64,000 nucleotides of DNA from Polaribacter sp. Q13 (lineage in GTDB: Bacteria > Bacteroidota > Bacteroidia > Flavobacteriales > Flavobacteriaceae), in contig NZ_CP074436.1 in the NCBI RefSeq assembly GCF_016858305.2, positions 1,632,001 through 1,696,000 on the forward strand. Reading direction: 5' to 3'. Shown piece after piece: positions 25,572 to 33,253 of this stretch (positions are counted from its first letter, which is position 1; each line of letters begins with the position of its first letter). A program made the position numbers and the translations under genes. The notes under the pieces are model-generated. The model worked only from the letters and a program-made list of their open reading frames with translations, made no database searches and was not told where the DNA came from.

Positions 25572-27164
25572 TTATCTTGAGTAATACAAATTCACCAATT
25601 CTAGAACACTATCTACACTAGGTAAGTTTGCAACTTCAACTTTATCAAAATATTTTCTAGCTTCTTTTGCTGTTGTTTCTCCAATACAGAACGCAACCCT
25701 ATCCTGATTATTTTCTTCTAAATAACTTTCTATACCAGACGGACTATAAAATAAAACGCCAGAAACTTCATCATCTATTTTTTCTGAACTTAACATCGTT
25801 TTATAAACCTCAACTTCATTTACAGTAATATCACGTGCTTGTAAAGAAGCTGGTAAAACATCTAATCTTACATTACTACAAAAATAAGTTACATTTTTAG
25901 TTTCTAATTCAGCCGCTAAATATTCTGCCAATTTCTGAGCATTTTTAGCAGCATGAGCAACTTTACCAATTCTATTTTCAATTAGTTTTTTTGTTCTTCT
26001 ACCAACACAATAGATATTCTTAAAATTCATTTCATCTCTTGTGAAAGAATTTAAAAGCGCTTCTACTCCATTCTGACTCGTGATAACAACGTTTTCAATT
26101 TCGTTTTTCATCACCTTTGGTGGAATTCTATTAAAACGAATTTTAATAAAATCGCTGTCTTTTATACCAATTGTATCCGATAAAATTTCTTTCTGTAGTT
26201 CCGATAATTTTTTAGTAGAATAGATATTTTGTAATGGTGCAACAGCTTCTTCGGCATCTTCTGCCATTAACTCTTTTCCACCTTTATTAATTACATAATC
26301 AGCACAATCTTTAGCCAAATAACGATGGCTTCCTAATTTTGCATTTTTAGTAACCGTAATTTTTTTAGTACCGTCTTTTTTTAATAAAACACCTTTAAAA
26401 ACAACCTCTTCAGTTCTTGCATCTACATAAGCCAAAGCGCCTATTGGTGCAGAACAACCTCCTTCTAAAAGTTTTAAAAACTCTCTTTCTACTCCAACAC
26501 AAACCTTGGTTTCGTAGTGGTTTAATTGCTCACAAGCATCTTTTACAAAATCGTCTTTTTCTAAACAAGCAACCATAATTGCTCCTTGTGCGGGTGCAGG
26601 AATCATCCATGTTAACGGAATTGCTTCTGCATCTCTTAAGCCTAATCTTTCTAATCCTGCGGCAGCAAAAATGGCTCCGTTCCAAGTTTCACTATTCTCT
26701 AATTTTTCTAAACGAGTATTTACATTTCCACGTAAATCTTCTACTTTATGCGTTGGATAACGGTCTAACCACATTGCTTTTCTACGTAGACTTCCTGTTG
26801 CAATAACGCCATTTGGTTGCCCAAAAAACTCTTCGTTATCTTTTAAAACCAACAAATCTATATAATCTGCACGTTTTAAAACAGCAGCTTGTATAATTCC
26901 TTCAGGTAAAACAGTAGGAACATCTTTTAAAGAATGTACAGCAATATCAATATCACCATTTAACATGGCAACATCTAAATTTTTAGTAAAAACACCGGTA
27001 ATACCTAATTCATATAAAGGTTTGTCTAAAACAATATCCCCCAAAGATTTTATTGGTACTAACTCTGACTCATAGCCTAATTCCGTTAATTCTTTACGTA
27101 CTTTATTAGCTTGCCAAAGAGCCAATTGGCTATCGCGAGTTCCTATTCTTATTATTTTCTGCAT
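25572..27164 (-). CDS. hemCD: Fused hydroxymethylbilane synthase / uroporphyrinogen-III synthase
   Basis: A 530-residue two-domain protein. Residues 1 to about 300 are HemC (porphobilinogen deaminase): IRIGTRDSQLALWQA, AVHSLKDVPTVLP, ATGSLRRKA, and the dipyrromethane-cofactor cysteine in LEGGCSAPIGA. Residues about 340-530 are HemD, with the typical weak signature VVITSQNGVEALL and VLFYSPSGIESYL. The fusion would pass the unstable hydroxymethylbilane directly to the cyclising enzyme. It starts 12 bases after hemA, so the two are cotranscribed. Confidence 0.95.
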   Translation of the reverse strand: MQKIIRIGTRDSQLALWQANKVRKELTELGYESELVPIKSLGDIVLDKPLYELGITGVFTKNLDVAMLNGDIDIAVHSLKDVPTVLPEGIIQAAVLKRADYIDLLVLKDNEEFFGQPNGVIATGSLRRKAMWLDRYPTHKVEDLRGNVNTRLEKLENSETWNGAIFAAAGLERLGLRDAEAIPLTWMIPAPAQGAIMVACLEKDDFVKDACEQLNHYETKVCVGVEREFLKLLEGGCSAPIGALAYVDARTEEVVFKGVLLKKDGTKKITVTKNAKLGSHRYLAKDCADYVINKGGKELMAEDAEEAVAPLQNIYSTKKLSELQKEILSDTIGIKDSDFIKIRFNRIPPKVMKNEIENVVITSQNGVEALLNSFTRDEMNFKNIYCVGRRTKKLIENRIGKVAHAAKNAQKLAEYLAAELETKNVTYFCSNVRLDVLPASLQARDITVNEVEVYKTMLSSEKIDDEVSGVLFYSPSGIESYLEENNQDRVAFCIGETTAKEARKYFDKVEVANLPSVDSVLELVNLYYSR

Positions 27165-27175
27165 GGAGTTTTTTA

Positions 27176-28411
27176 TTAAGATTTAAAAACCTTATTAATT
27201 ACTTGGAGGCTTTGCGAAACAGATGTTTCTTCATCTTTTAAATGTTTCACAAATTGGGTAGTTATTTTTTGAATAAAACGTGACGTTAAAATTTCGGCTT
27301 GATTTTCATCAAAACCTGCAATTTTTTTCTTCTGAAAATTAATTTCGTCGCTTGTAATATTTTCTAATGATTTCTTTAAAGCAGCAATGGCAGGTGTAAA
27401 TCTTCTATGATTTAACCATTCATTAAACTCTGCTTTATGCGTTTCTATAATTGCTTCTGCATACGGCACTTCTTGTTGACGAACCGCTAAAGTTTCATCT
27501 GTAATTTTAGAAAGCTCATCTACATTTACTAAAGAAATACCTTCTAAATACGTAACTTCTTTTGCTACATTTTCTGGCATTGATAAATCTAAAATAAGTA
27601 ACTCTTTATTTTTAGAAATGTGTTCTTTGGTAATCGTAGGCTTATCTGCACCGGTAGAAACAATTAAAACATCTGCTTTTTCTATTTCTTCTGATAAATT
27701 CTCTATCAAAGACTTTCTAATAGCCGCATGTTCTTTTACAAATTCAGCAGCTTTTTCTTCAGTTCTATTGATTAAACAAATTTGTTTATTTTTAGTATAT
27801 TCTGCTAAATTTTTACACGTATGTTTCCCCATTTTACCCAAACCAAAAACTAAAATATTTTTAGAATTATAATCGGGTAAATTTTTAATGATATACTGCA
27901 CAGCCGCATAAGAAACAGAAGTAGTACCAGAACTTAATCTTGTTTCGTTCTTTACGCGTTTACTTGCCTGTAAAACACTATTTATTAATCTTTCTATGTA
28001 TGCGTTTGTTGTATTGTTTTTTTGAGCTAATTTAAAAGATTGCCTTAATTGACCTACAATTTCGTAGTCTCCCAAAATCTGACTTTCTAATCCGGTACCA
28101 ATTCTAAATAATTGCTGTATGGCTTCTTGGTTTTTATAAACATTAGAAACTTTTGCAAATTCTTGAATGGTTCCTTCAGAAAATTCACACAATAATTCTA
28201 TTAATTGACAAGGTCTTTCTGCAAAACCACTAATCTCGGTTCTATTACAAGTAGATATAATAAAGATCCCTTTATAGCCTCTCTCTTTAGAAAGTTGTAA
28301 CAACGAGGTTTGATTTTCTTTGGATAAAGAAAATTTTCCGCGCGTTTTAGCATCCGCCTTTTTGTAACTAACGCCAATATTATAAAAGTGCTCTTGCCTG
28401 TGCTCTTGCAT
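27176..28411 (-). CDS. hemA: Glutamyl-tRNA reductase
   Basis: A 411-residue HemA that reduces glutamyl-tRNA(Glu) to glutamate-1-semialdehyde, the committed step. The catalytic cysteine lies in ISTCNRTEI. The Rossmann NADPH fold is at NILVFGLGKMGKHTCKNL, and a dimerisation domain follows. The frame is open to 28447, but that start lies upstream of a -7 box (28437-28430). The ATG at 28411 (MQEHRQEHFYNIGV) fits the promoter and the family N-terminus. It is the first gene of the minus-strand heme group and is divergent from an AraC-type regulator. Confidence 0.96.
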   Translation of the reverse strand: MQEHRQEHFYNIGVSYKKADAKTRGKFSLSKENQTSLLQLSKERGYKGIFIISTCNRTEISGFAERPCQLIELLCEFSEGTIQEFAKVSNVYKNQEAIQQLFRIGTGLESQILGDYEIVGQLRQSFKLAQKNNTTNAYIERLINSVLQASKRVKNETRLSSGTTSVSYAAVQYIIKNLPDYNSKNILVFGLGKMGKHTCKNLAEYTKNKQICLINRTEEKAAEFVKEHAAIRKSLIENLSEEIEKADVLIVSTGADKPTITKEHISKNKELLILDLSMPENVAKEVTYLEGISLVNVDELSKITDETLAVRQQEVPYAEAIIETHKAEFNEWLNHRRFTPAIAALKKSLENITSDEINFQKKKIAGFDENQAEILTSRFIQKITTQFVKHLKDEETSVSQSLQVINKVFKS

Positions 28412-28429
28412 ATAATTCTTAAAGTTGGA

Positions 28430-28437
28430 CAAAAGTA
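28430..28437 (-). promoter_or_regulatory. -7 box (TACTTTTG) of the hemA-hemCD unit
   Basis: TACTTTTG on minus with a predicted start near 28423 gives a leader of about 12 bases to the ATG at 28411. This decides against the upstream in-frame start at 28447. Confidence 0.55.
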
Positions 28438-28532
28438 TAAACTTCAATTAGAAAAAAATGTCGCTTAAAGGACTTTTTATAACGTTATATGTTTTTTACT
28501 TCATTTTTATTTATAAAACATCTGAAAAGCAT

Positions 28533-28540
28533 TACTTTTG
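28533..28540 (+). promoter_or_regulatory. -7 box (TACTTTTG) of the araC-type gene
   Basis: TACTTTTG followed by C matches TAnnTTTG. It lies 75 bases before the ATG at 28616 and about 95 bases from the divergent hemA -7 box, so one regulator could act on both promoters. Confidence 0.5.
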
Positions 28541-28615
28541 CTAAAGAATTGAGTTTTTGCTTATTTTTATATAGAATCATTCTAAATAAAATAATTGAAA
28601 CTAAAAAGATAACTT

Positions 28616-29503
28616 ATGTTCAAAAATGTCGGAGAAAGTACTTTTGAAGAAATTACTTTAGAAAAAGGTTTTTATGTGCTTCATTTTCAGAACGAAAGTA
28701 ATAAAATTGAAAGTTTTGAACGCAAAATTAATAACGCTTTTATACAGATTCATTTTTGTTTAAGAGGAAAATCTAAATTTTTATTTAATAATGGCACGTA
28801 TTCGTTTGATGTATTAGACAATAGAGCCATTTTATTATACAATCCGCAAGGTGTTTTACCTATCAACTTAGAAATTCAACCTAAAACCACCTTGGTTTCA
28901 CTATTAATTTCTATTGAAAAATTTCACGCTTTATTCTCTAAAGAATCCGGTTACATTCCTTTTTTAAGTGATGAGAATAGTAACAAAAAATATTATGATG
29001 ATACAGAAATAAAACATTCTGTATCAATTGTACTACAACAAATTATCAATTCTAAAACAAACAGTTCTATTAGAGACTTGTATGTTAGAGGAAAAGTATA
29101 TGAACTATTAAGTCTTCATTTTCAAAAAGAAGAAAATCCTGAAGGTGAATTTTGTCCCTTTTTAGTTGATGAACAAAACGTCTTAAAAATTAGAAACGCC
29201 AAAGAAATTATTATTGCTAGAATGGCAGAACCACCAAGTTTACAAGAATTAGCAAACGAAATTGGTTTAAATATTAAAAAATTAAAAGAAGGGTTTAAAC
29301 AAATTTATGGAGATACGGTTTATAGTTTTCTGCTAGATTATAAAATGGAATATGCTAGAAAATTATTAGAAAGCAATCAATTTAATGTAAATGAAGTTGG
29401 TGTAAAAGTAGGTTACAGTACATCGAGTCATTTTATTGCGGCTTTTAAAAAGAAATTTGGCACAACCCCAAAGAAACATACACAAAGTATAAACCAATCC
29501 TAA
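28616..29503 (+). CDS. AraC-family transcriptional regulator divergent from hemA
   Basis: A 295-residue regulator. The N-terminal ~170 residues are a cupin-like sensor region, and the C-terminal ~100 residues form the double helix-turn-helix of AraC proteins (PPSLQELANEIGLNIKKLKEGF and VNEVGVKVGYSTSSHFIAAFKKKFG). It is divergent from hemA with back-to-back -7 boxes, and hemH and hemJ lie downstream on its own strand. Control of heme synthesis in response to heme or iron is therefore a reasonable guess, though not shown by sequence. Confidence 0.9.
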   Translation: MFKNVGESTFEEITLEKGFYVLHFQNESNKIESFERKINNAFIQIHFCLRGKSKFLFNNGTYSFDVLDNRAILLYNPQGVLPINLEIQPKTTLVSLLISIEKFHALFSKESGYIPFLSDENSNKKYYDDTEIKHSVSIVLQQIINSKTNSSIRDLYVRGKVYELLSLHFQKEENPEGEFCPFLVDEQNVLKIRNAKEIIIARMAEPPSLQELANEIGLNIKKLKEGFKQIYGDTVYSFLLDYKMEYARKLLESNQFNVNEVGVKVGYSTSSHFIAAFKKKFGTTPKKHTQSINQS

Positions 29504-29664
29504 CCTTAGCCCATCTTAAACTTCCTAAAGGGAAGAAACTGTTAAGGAAATAGAATGGTAAAAAGAGCACTAAAAGTATTTTTAATTTTAGTTTGAAGAA
29601 AATTTATAATAAAAGAAGAAGTAATTAAGTATGAGTTTTCCCCTGAGGAAAATAAAAGAAGCTA

Positions 29665-30180
29665 ATGGAACAACTAACACATTACGACATAGAAAACAAT
29701 CAAAAGCAATTTCCTATAACAATTGTTTGCGATGCAATTAGAACCCCAGAAAACATAGGAATGTGTTTTCGAATTTCTGAAAGTTTTGGTGTACAAAAAA
29801 TTTATTTTCATGAGAACTCACCTTCTACAGAAAACAGAATTGTAAAAAAGACGGCAAGAAATACGGTAAATCAAATAGAACATGAAGTTTACAACGATTT
29901 TGACAAACTTATAACTGATTTAAAACAAGACGGAAATACCATTATTGGAATAGAAATTACTGATAAAAGTATCGATATTCAAGATTTTAATTTTAAAAAT
30001 TCTGAAAAAATCGTTTTACTTTTGGGAAGTGAAAGAAATGGTATTGAAAACATTAATTTAGTGGATGCAACGGTAGCAATACCTATGTATGGAAGAAATT
30101 CTAGCATGAATGTTATACATAGTTTGGCAATTACGCTGTATGAAGTAACCAATCAGTTGGCAGTAAGCAGTAAGCAGTAA
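29665..30180 (+). CDS. SpoU/TrmH-family RNA 2'-O-methyltransferase
   Basis: A 171-residue SPOUT-fold methyltransferase. The three SpoU motifs are visible: RTPENIGMCFRISESFG, VLLLGSERNGI and IPMYGRNSSMNVIHSLAI. The substrate (tRNA or rRNA ribose) cannot be told from the sequence. The last six residues and stop (AVSSKQ) are encoded by a 7-bp repeat array, so the true ancestral C-terminus was probably a little different. It is followed 15 bases later by a VOC-family gene. Confidence 0.9.
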   Translation: MEQLTHYDIENNQKQFPITIVCDAIRTPENIGMCFRISESFGVQKIYFHENSPSTENRIVKKTARNTVNQIEHEVYNDFDKLITDLKQDGNTIIGIEITDKSIDIQDFNFKNSEKIVLLLGSERNGIENINLVDATVAIPMYGRNSSMNVIHSLAITLYEVTNQLAVSSKQ

Positions 30181-30190
30181 GCAGTAAGCA
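30160..30190 (+). repeat. Heptamer array GCAGTAA x4 across the methyltransferase stop codon
   Basis: Four exact GCAGTAA units (30160-30187) plus GCA. The third unit supplies the TAA stop of the upstream gene, and the array ends six bases before the next ATG. The register CAGTNNN is shared with the arrays at 31713, 32466 and 53172. Confidence 0.85.
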
Positions 30191-30195
30191 AAAAA

Positions 30196-30591
30196 ATGAA
30201 ATTAGATAGAACTGGCATCGTTTTATATACGATTAATTATAAATCTTGTATAAATTTTTATGAGAACATCTTAAATTTGCAAAAAATGTTTGAAGGTGAA
30301 AATTTGACTTGTTTTGAGTTTGGAAATGCTTATCTAATGATAGAGTTAGATGATGAATACAAAGGCATTGAAACAAAAAATGAAAGATTTAAAACATGTT
30401 TAAGATTAAATGTATCTAACGTAAAAGAGGTTGCAGATAATTTAATTTTAAATAATATAAAAGTAGATTATAAAGAACATTCTTGGGGAACCATAGCCAA
30501 ATTTCAAGATCCGGATGGGAATTTATGTGCTTTTAAGGATAGCGAAAAATTTGAAAAACAAATTACTGAATACACATTAACAAAACCATAA
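30196..30591 (+). CDS. VOC-superfamily (glyoxalase/bleomycin-resistance-like) protein
   Basis: A 131-residue single VOC domain with two beta-alpha-beta-beta-beta repeats, starting RTGIVLYTINYKSCINFYE and ending with AKFQDPDGNLCAF, the usual closing motif. Candidate metal-site residues are present, but the substrate cannot be predicted. It sits between the SpoU gene and hemH, with no evident link to heme chemistry. Confidence 0.85.
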   Translation: MKLDRTGIVLYTINYKSCINFYENILNLQKMFEGENLTCFEFGNAYLMIELDDEYKGIETKNERFKTCLRLNVSNVKEVADNLILNNIKVDYKEHSWGTIAKFQDPDGNLCAFKDSEKFEKQITEYTLTKP

Positions 30592-30658
30592 ATTCTGAAA
30601 CCAATTCAGAATAACAAAAAATAATTAAATTAACAAAAGTCCATTTTTTCAACCTTAA

Positions 30659-30690
30659 AAACTTTGAAACTTTGAAACTTTGAAACTTTT
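30659..30690 (+). repeat. Octamer array AAACTTTG x3 plus AAACTTTT upstream of hemH
   Basis: Three exact AAACTTTG units and one AAACTTTT lie four bases before the hemH ATG. The 8-bp period sets it apart from the heptamer arrays, but its position directly before a start codon is the same. Confidence 0.85.
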
Positions 30691-30694
30691 TTAA

Positions 30695-31711
30695 ATGAAA
30701 GGAATATTACTAAACAATTTAGGATCTCCAGATTCTACAGACACCAAAGATGTAAAAAAATATTTAGGTGAATTTTTAATGGATGAACGTGTAATTGACA
30801 TTCCGTATTGGAAACGTTGGCTACTTATAAACGGAATCATCTTAAATACACGTCCTAAAAAGTCTGGTGCCGCTTACAAAAAAATTTGGTGGAAAGAAGG
30901 TTCTCCCCTAGTTGTAATATCTCAAAGATTTACAGATAAACTTGTAAAAAAGGTAGACTTACCTGTTGCTTTAGCAATGCGTTACGGTTCTATGACTATG
31001 GAAAACGGAATAAAAGAATTGGTAGATAAAGGTGTTACAGAAATATTTTTAGCGCCCTTATATCCGCATTACGCAATGTCATCTTACGAGACTGTAGTTG
31101 TAAAAGCAGAACAAATTATCGCTAAGAAATATCCACAAGTAAAATTAGACGTTTTACCAGCATTTTATAACGAGCCAGATTATATAAAAGCAATGAGTAA
31201 CAACATTGCCAATCATTTAAAAGGGTTTGATTATGATCATATTTTATTCTCATATCATGGTATTCCAGAGCGTCATATTCTAAAATCTGATGTTACTAAA
31301 AACCACTGTAAAATAGACGGTTCTTGTTGCGAGCGTAATTCTGTAGCACACCATACCTGTTACAGACATCAATGTTTTGAAACCACTAAAGAAATTGCTA
31401 AAACCTTAAACTTAAAAGAAGGAACGTATAGCAATTCTTTTCAATCTCGTTTATTAAAAGATCCTTGGTTAAAACCTTATACAGATTTCGAATTAGAGAA
31501 ATTCCCATCCGAAGGTAAAAAGAAACTTGCCGTAATTACCCCTGCATTTGTAGCCGATTGTTTAGAAACGCTAGAGGAAATTGCCATGGAAGGAAAAGAT
31601 GAATTCTTAAAATTTGGAGGTACAGATTACAAACACATCCCTTGTATGAATGATAATGATGATTGGGTAGATGTGATGGTAAAATGGATTAACAACTGGA
31701 AAGATAAGTAA
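30695..31711 (+). CDS. hemH: Ferrochelatase
   Basis: A 338-residue HemH that inserts ferrous iron into protoporphyrin IX, the last step of the protoporphyrin-dependent pathway. It starts MKGILLNNLGSPDS. The catalytic His is in LFSYHGIPERH, and the downstream ITPAFVADCLETLEEI with its glutamates is conserved. Cysteines in KIDGSCCERNS and TCYRHQC lie in the middle of the protein and do not form the usual C-terminal cluster. It is followed by hemJ. Confidence 0.97.
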   Translation: MKGILLNNLGSPDSTDTKDVKKYLGEFLMDERVIDIPYWKRWLLINGIILNTRPKKSGAAYKKIWWKEGSPLVVISQRFTDKLVKKVDLPVALAMRYGSMTMENGIKELVDKGVTEIFLAPLYPHYAMSSYETVVVKAEQIIAKKYPQVKLDVLPAFYNEPDYIKAMSNNIANHLKGFDYDHILFSYHGIPERHILKSDVTKNHCKIDGSCCERNSVAHHTCYRHQCFETTKEIAKTLNLKEGTYSNSFQSRLLKDPWLKPYTDFELEKFPSEGKKKLAVITPAFVADCLETLEEIAMEGKDEFLKFGGTDYKHIPCMNDNDDWVDVMVKWINNWKDK

Positions 31712-31712
31712 A

Positions 31713-31748
31713 CAGTTTTCAGTTGCAGTTTATAGTCGTCAACTGAAA
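31713..31748 (+). repeat. Heptad-like CAGTNNN array with inverted end, after hemH
   Basis: Units CAGTTTT, CAGTTG, CAGTTTA and TAGTCGT are followed by CAACTGAAA, so TTTCAGTTG (31717-31725) pairs with CAACTGAAA (31740-31748). It starts two bases after the hemH stop. Confidence 0.6.
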
Positions 31749-31763
31749 TTTATCAAAATTATT

Positions 31764-31838
31764 AGAAGCTATTTCCTGCTTTCCATTGTATCTTTTTTTA
31801 AGAAAAATAAAAAAAGGATGGCATTTCAATCAGGGCTA
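31764..31838 (-). repeat. Dispersed repeat copy 3 (inverted) between hemH and hemJ
   Basis: Read on minus: TAGCCCTGATTGAAATGCC, then ATCC with a T-run, an A-run, GATACAATGGAAAGCAGG and AAATAGCTTCT. This is the most complete copy of the element also seen at 21745 and 25516. Confidence 0.65.
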
Positions 31839-31884
31839 AACATATTTGCAGACTAAAAGCATCAATTAAAACTAAATACATTTT

Positions 31885-32463
31885 ATGGACTTTCTATACG
31901 TAAAAGCATTACATATTATTTTTGTAGTAACTTGGTTTGCTGGCTTATTTTACATTATTCGCTTATTCATCTATCATATAGAAGCAGAGAAAAAACCAGA
32001 ACCTGCAAAAGAAATTTTACAAACTCAATACAAATTAATGAGTAAAAGATTGTGGTACATGATTACGTGGCCTTCCGCAATTTTAGCAAGTGTTTTTGCT
32101 TTTTGGATGTTGTATCAAAATCCGTATTTCTTAAAAATGCCTTGGATGCATGTAAAATTAGCATTTGTTTTAGCGCTATACTTTTACCATTATTCTTGTC
32201 AGAGAATTTACAAGCAATTACAAAATGATGTAATAAAATATACTGCTTTTCAACTTAGAATATGGAACGAGGTTGCAACCATTATCCTATTTGCAGTAGT
32301 ATTTTTAGTTACACTACAATCTGCCATTAATTGGATATGGGGCGTTGTAGGAATCATCCTTTTTGGAGTATTATTAATGTTAGGAATTAGACTCTACAAA
32401 AAAATTAGAGCCAAAAAATCTTGGGAAAAAGCTGAGAGAGAGGTTTTGGAAGATAAAAAGTAA
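31885..32463 (+). CDS. hemJ: HemJ-type protoporphyrinogen IX oxidase (CopD-like membrane protein)
   Basis: A 192-residue four-helix membrane protein of the HemJ/UPF0093 family, which oxidises protoporphyrinogen IX to protoporphyrin IX. The conserved His is His10 (KALHIIFVVTWFAG), and the conserved lysine and tryptophan region lies in WMHVKLAFVLALYFYHY. The 30-residue tail is charged. No hemG or hemY is in the window, so HemJ would supply this step. It ends the plus-strand heme group; a 7-bp-periodic inverted element separates it from convergent recR. Confidence 0.92.
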   Translation: MDFLYVKALHIIFVVTWFAGLFYIIRLFIYHIEAEKKPEPAKEILQTQYKLMSKRLWYMITWPSAILASVFAFWMLYQNPYFLKMPWMHVKLAFVLALYFYHYSCQRIYKQLQNDVIKYTAFQLRIWNEVATIILFAVVFLVTLQSAINWIWGVVGIILFGVLLMLGIRLYKKIRAKKSWEKAEREVLEDKK

Positions 32464-32527
32464 GCAGTCTTCAGTTAGCAGTCTCAGTTCAACACTGTTG
32501 ACTGCATACTGCCAACTGAATACTAAT
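32464..32527. repeat. Inverted 7-bp-periodic element between hemJ and recR
   Basis: Left arm units are CAGTCTT, CAGTTAG, CAGTCT, CAGTT. Right arm units are ACTGCAT, ACTGCCA, ACTGAAT, ACT. The arms are imperfect complements of about 28 bases around CAACACTGTTG. It lies exactly between two convergent stop codons and could fold as a long hairpin that ends both transcripts. Confidence 0.7.
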
Positions 32528-32529
32528 AT

Positions 32530-33147
32530 TTAACTTCTTATACTCTGTTCAAACGGAATTCTATTTACAATAGATCTACCTAAAGTAACCTCATCTGCAT
32601 ACTCTAATTCGTCACCCACAGAAATTCCACGAGCAATTGTAGAAGTTGTAATTTCAAATTTTTCTATTTGTTTAAAAATATAGAAGTTGGTCGTATCTCC
32701 TTCCATCGTAGAACTTAACGCAAAAATCAATTCTTTTACTTCGCCACTTTCTACTTTTCTAATTAAACTTTCTATTTGTAAATTCTGAGGACCAATACCT
32801 TCAATCGGAGAAATTTTACCTCCTAAAACATGGTACAATCCATTAAATTGAGACGTACTTTCTATAGCCATTACATCTCTAATATCTTCTACCACACAAA
32901 CAATTTCTGGATTTCTTTTTACGTTATTGCAAATATCACACAATTCCGTATCCGAAATATTATGACATTTTTCACAAGTTTTTACATCATTTCTTAAGTG
33001 TAACAATGCCTCAGATAAAAACTTAGTATTATCAGAAGGTTGTTTTAATAAATGCAATACCAAACGCAATGCTGTTCTCTTACCAATTCCTGGTAAACGA
33101 GACACCTCATTTACTGCATTTTCTAAAAGTTTTGATGAAAAATCCAT
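32530..33147 (-). CDS. recR: Recombination protein RecR
   Basis: A 205-residue RecR that acts with RecF and RecO in gap repair. It has the helix-hairpin-helix LPGIGKRTA (18-26), the zinc finger Cys58, Cys61, Cys70 and Cys73, and the Toprim domain ([25 protein letters not shown]). The frame extends to a TTG at 33156, but that codon overlaps the -7 box. ATG 33147 ([10 protein letters not shown]) matches the family. With a predicted start close to 33147 the mRNA has almost no leader. Confidence 0.95.
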   Translation of the reverse strand: MDFSSKLLENAVNEVSRLPGIGKRTALRLVLHLLKQPSDNTKFLSEALLHLRNDVKTCEKCHNISDTELCDICNNVKRNPEIVCVVEDIRDVMAIESTSQFNGLYHVLGGKISPIEGIGPQNLQIESLIRKVESGEVKELIFALSSTMEGDTTNFYIFKQIEKFEITTSTIARGISVGDELEYADEVTLGRSIVNRIPFEQSIRS

Positions 33148-33153
33148 AGCTTG

Positions 33154-33161
33154 CAAAATTA
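33154..33161 (-). promoter_or_regulatory. -7 box (TAATTTTG) of recR
   Basis: TAATTTTG on minus ends seven bases before the recR ATG, so the transcript would be leaderless or nearly so. The upstream TTGATAA heptamers place a TTG 15 bases away, slightly short of the usual spacing. Confidence 0.45.
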
Positions 33162-33246
33162 CGAATTATCAATTATCAATTACGAAATAATACATTAAAA
33201 ATTTAAAAAAGTATATCTTCGTATTTGTTAAATCGTAATTCGTAAT
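33159..33246. repeat. Facing TTACGAA/TTATCAA heptamers in the recR-symporter spacer
   Basis: TTACGAA, TTATCAA, TTATCAA, TTACGAA (33159-33186) are four in-register 7-bp units. TCGTAAT occurs twice (33233-33246) in the opposite sense, next to the symporter start. The two clusters frame the divergent promoter region. Confidence 0.7.
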
Positions 33247-33253
33247 TTACCAA

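Noticed and set aside
30592..30612. Hairpin ATTCTGAA/TTCAGAAT after the VOC gene
   Set aside because: A short AT-rich stem without a T-run; too weak to call a terminator.
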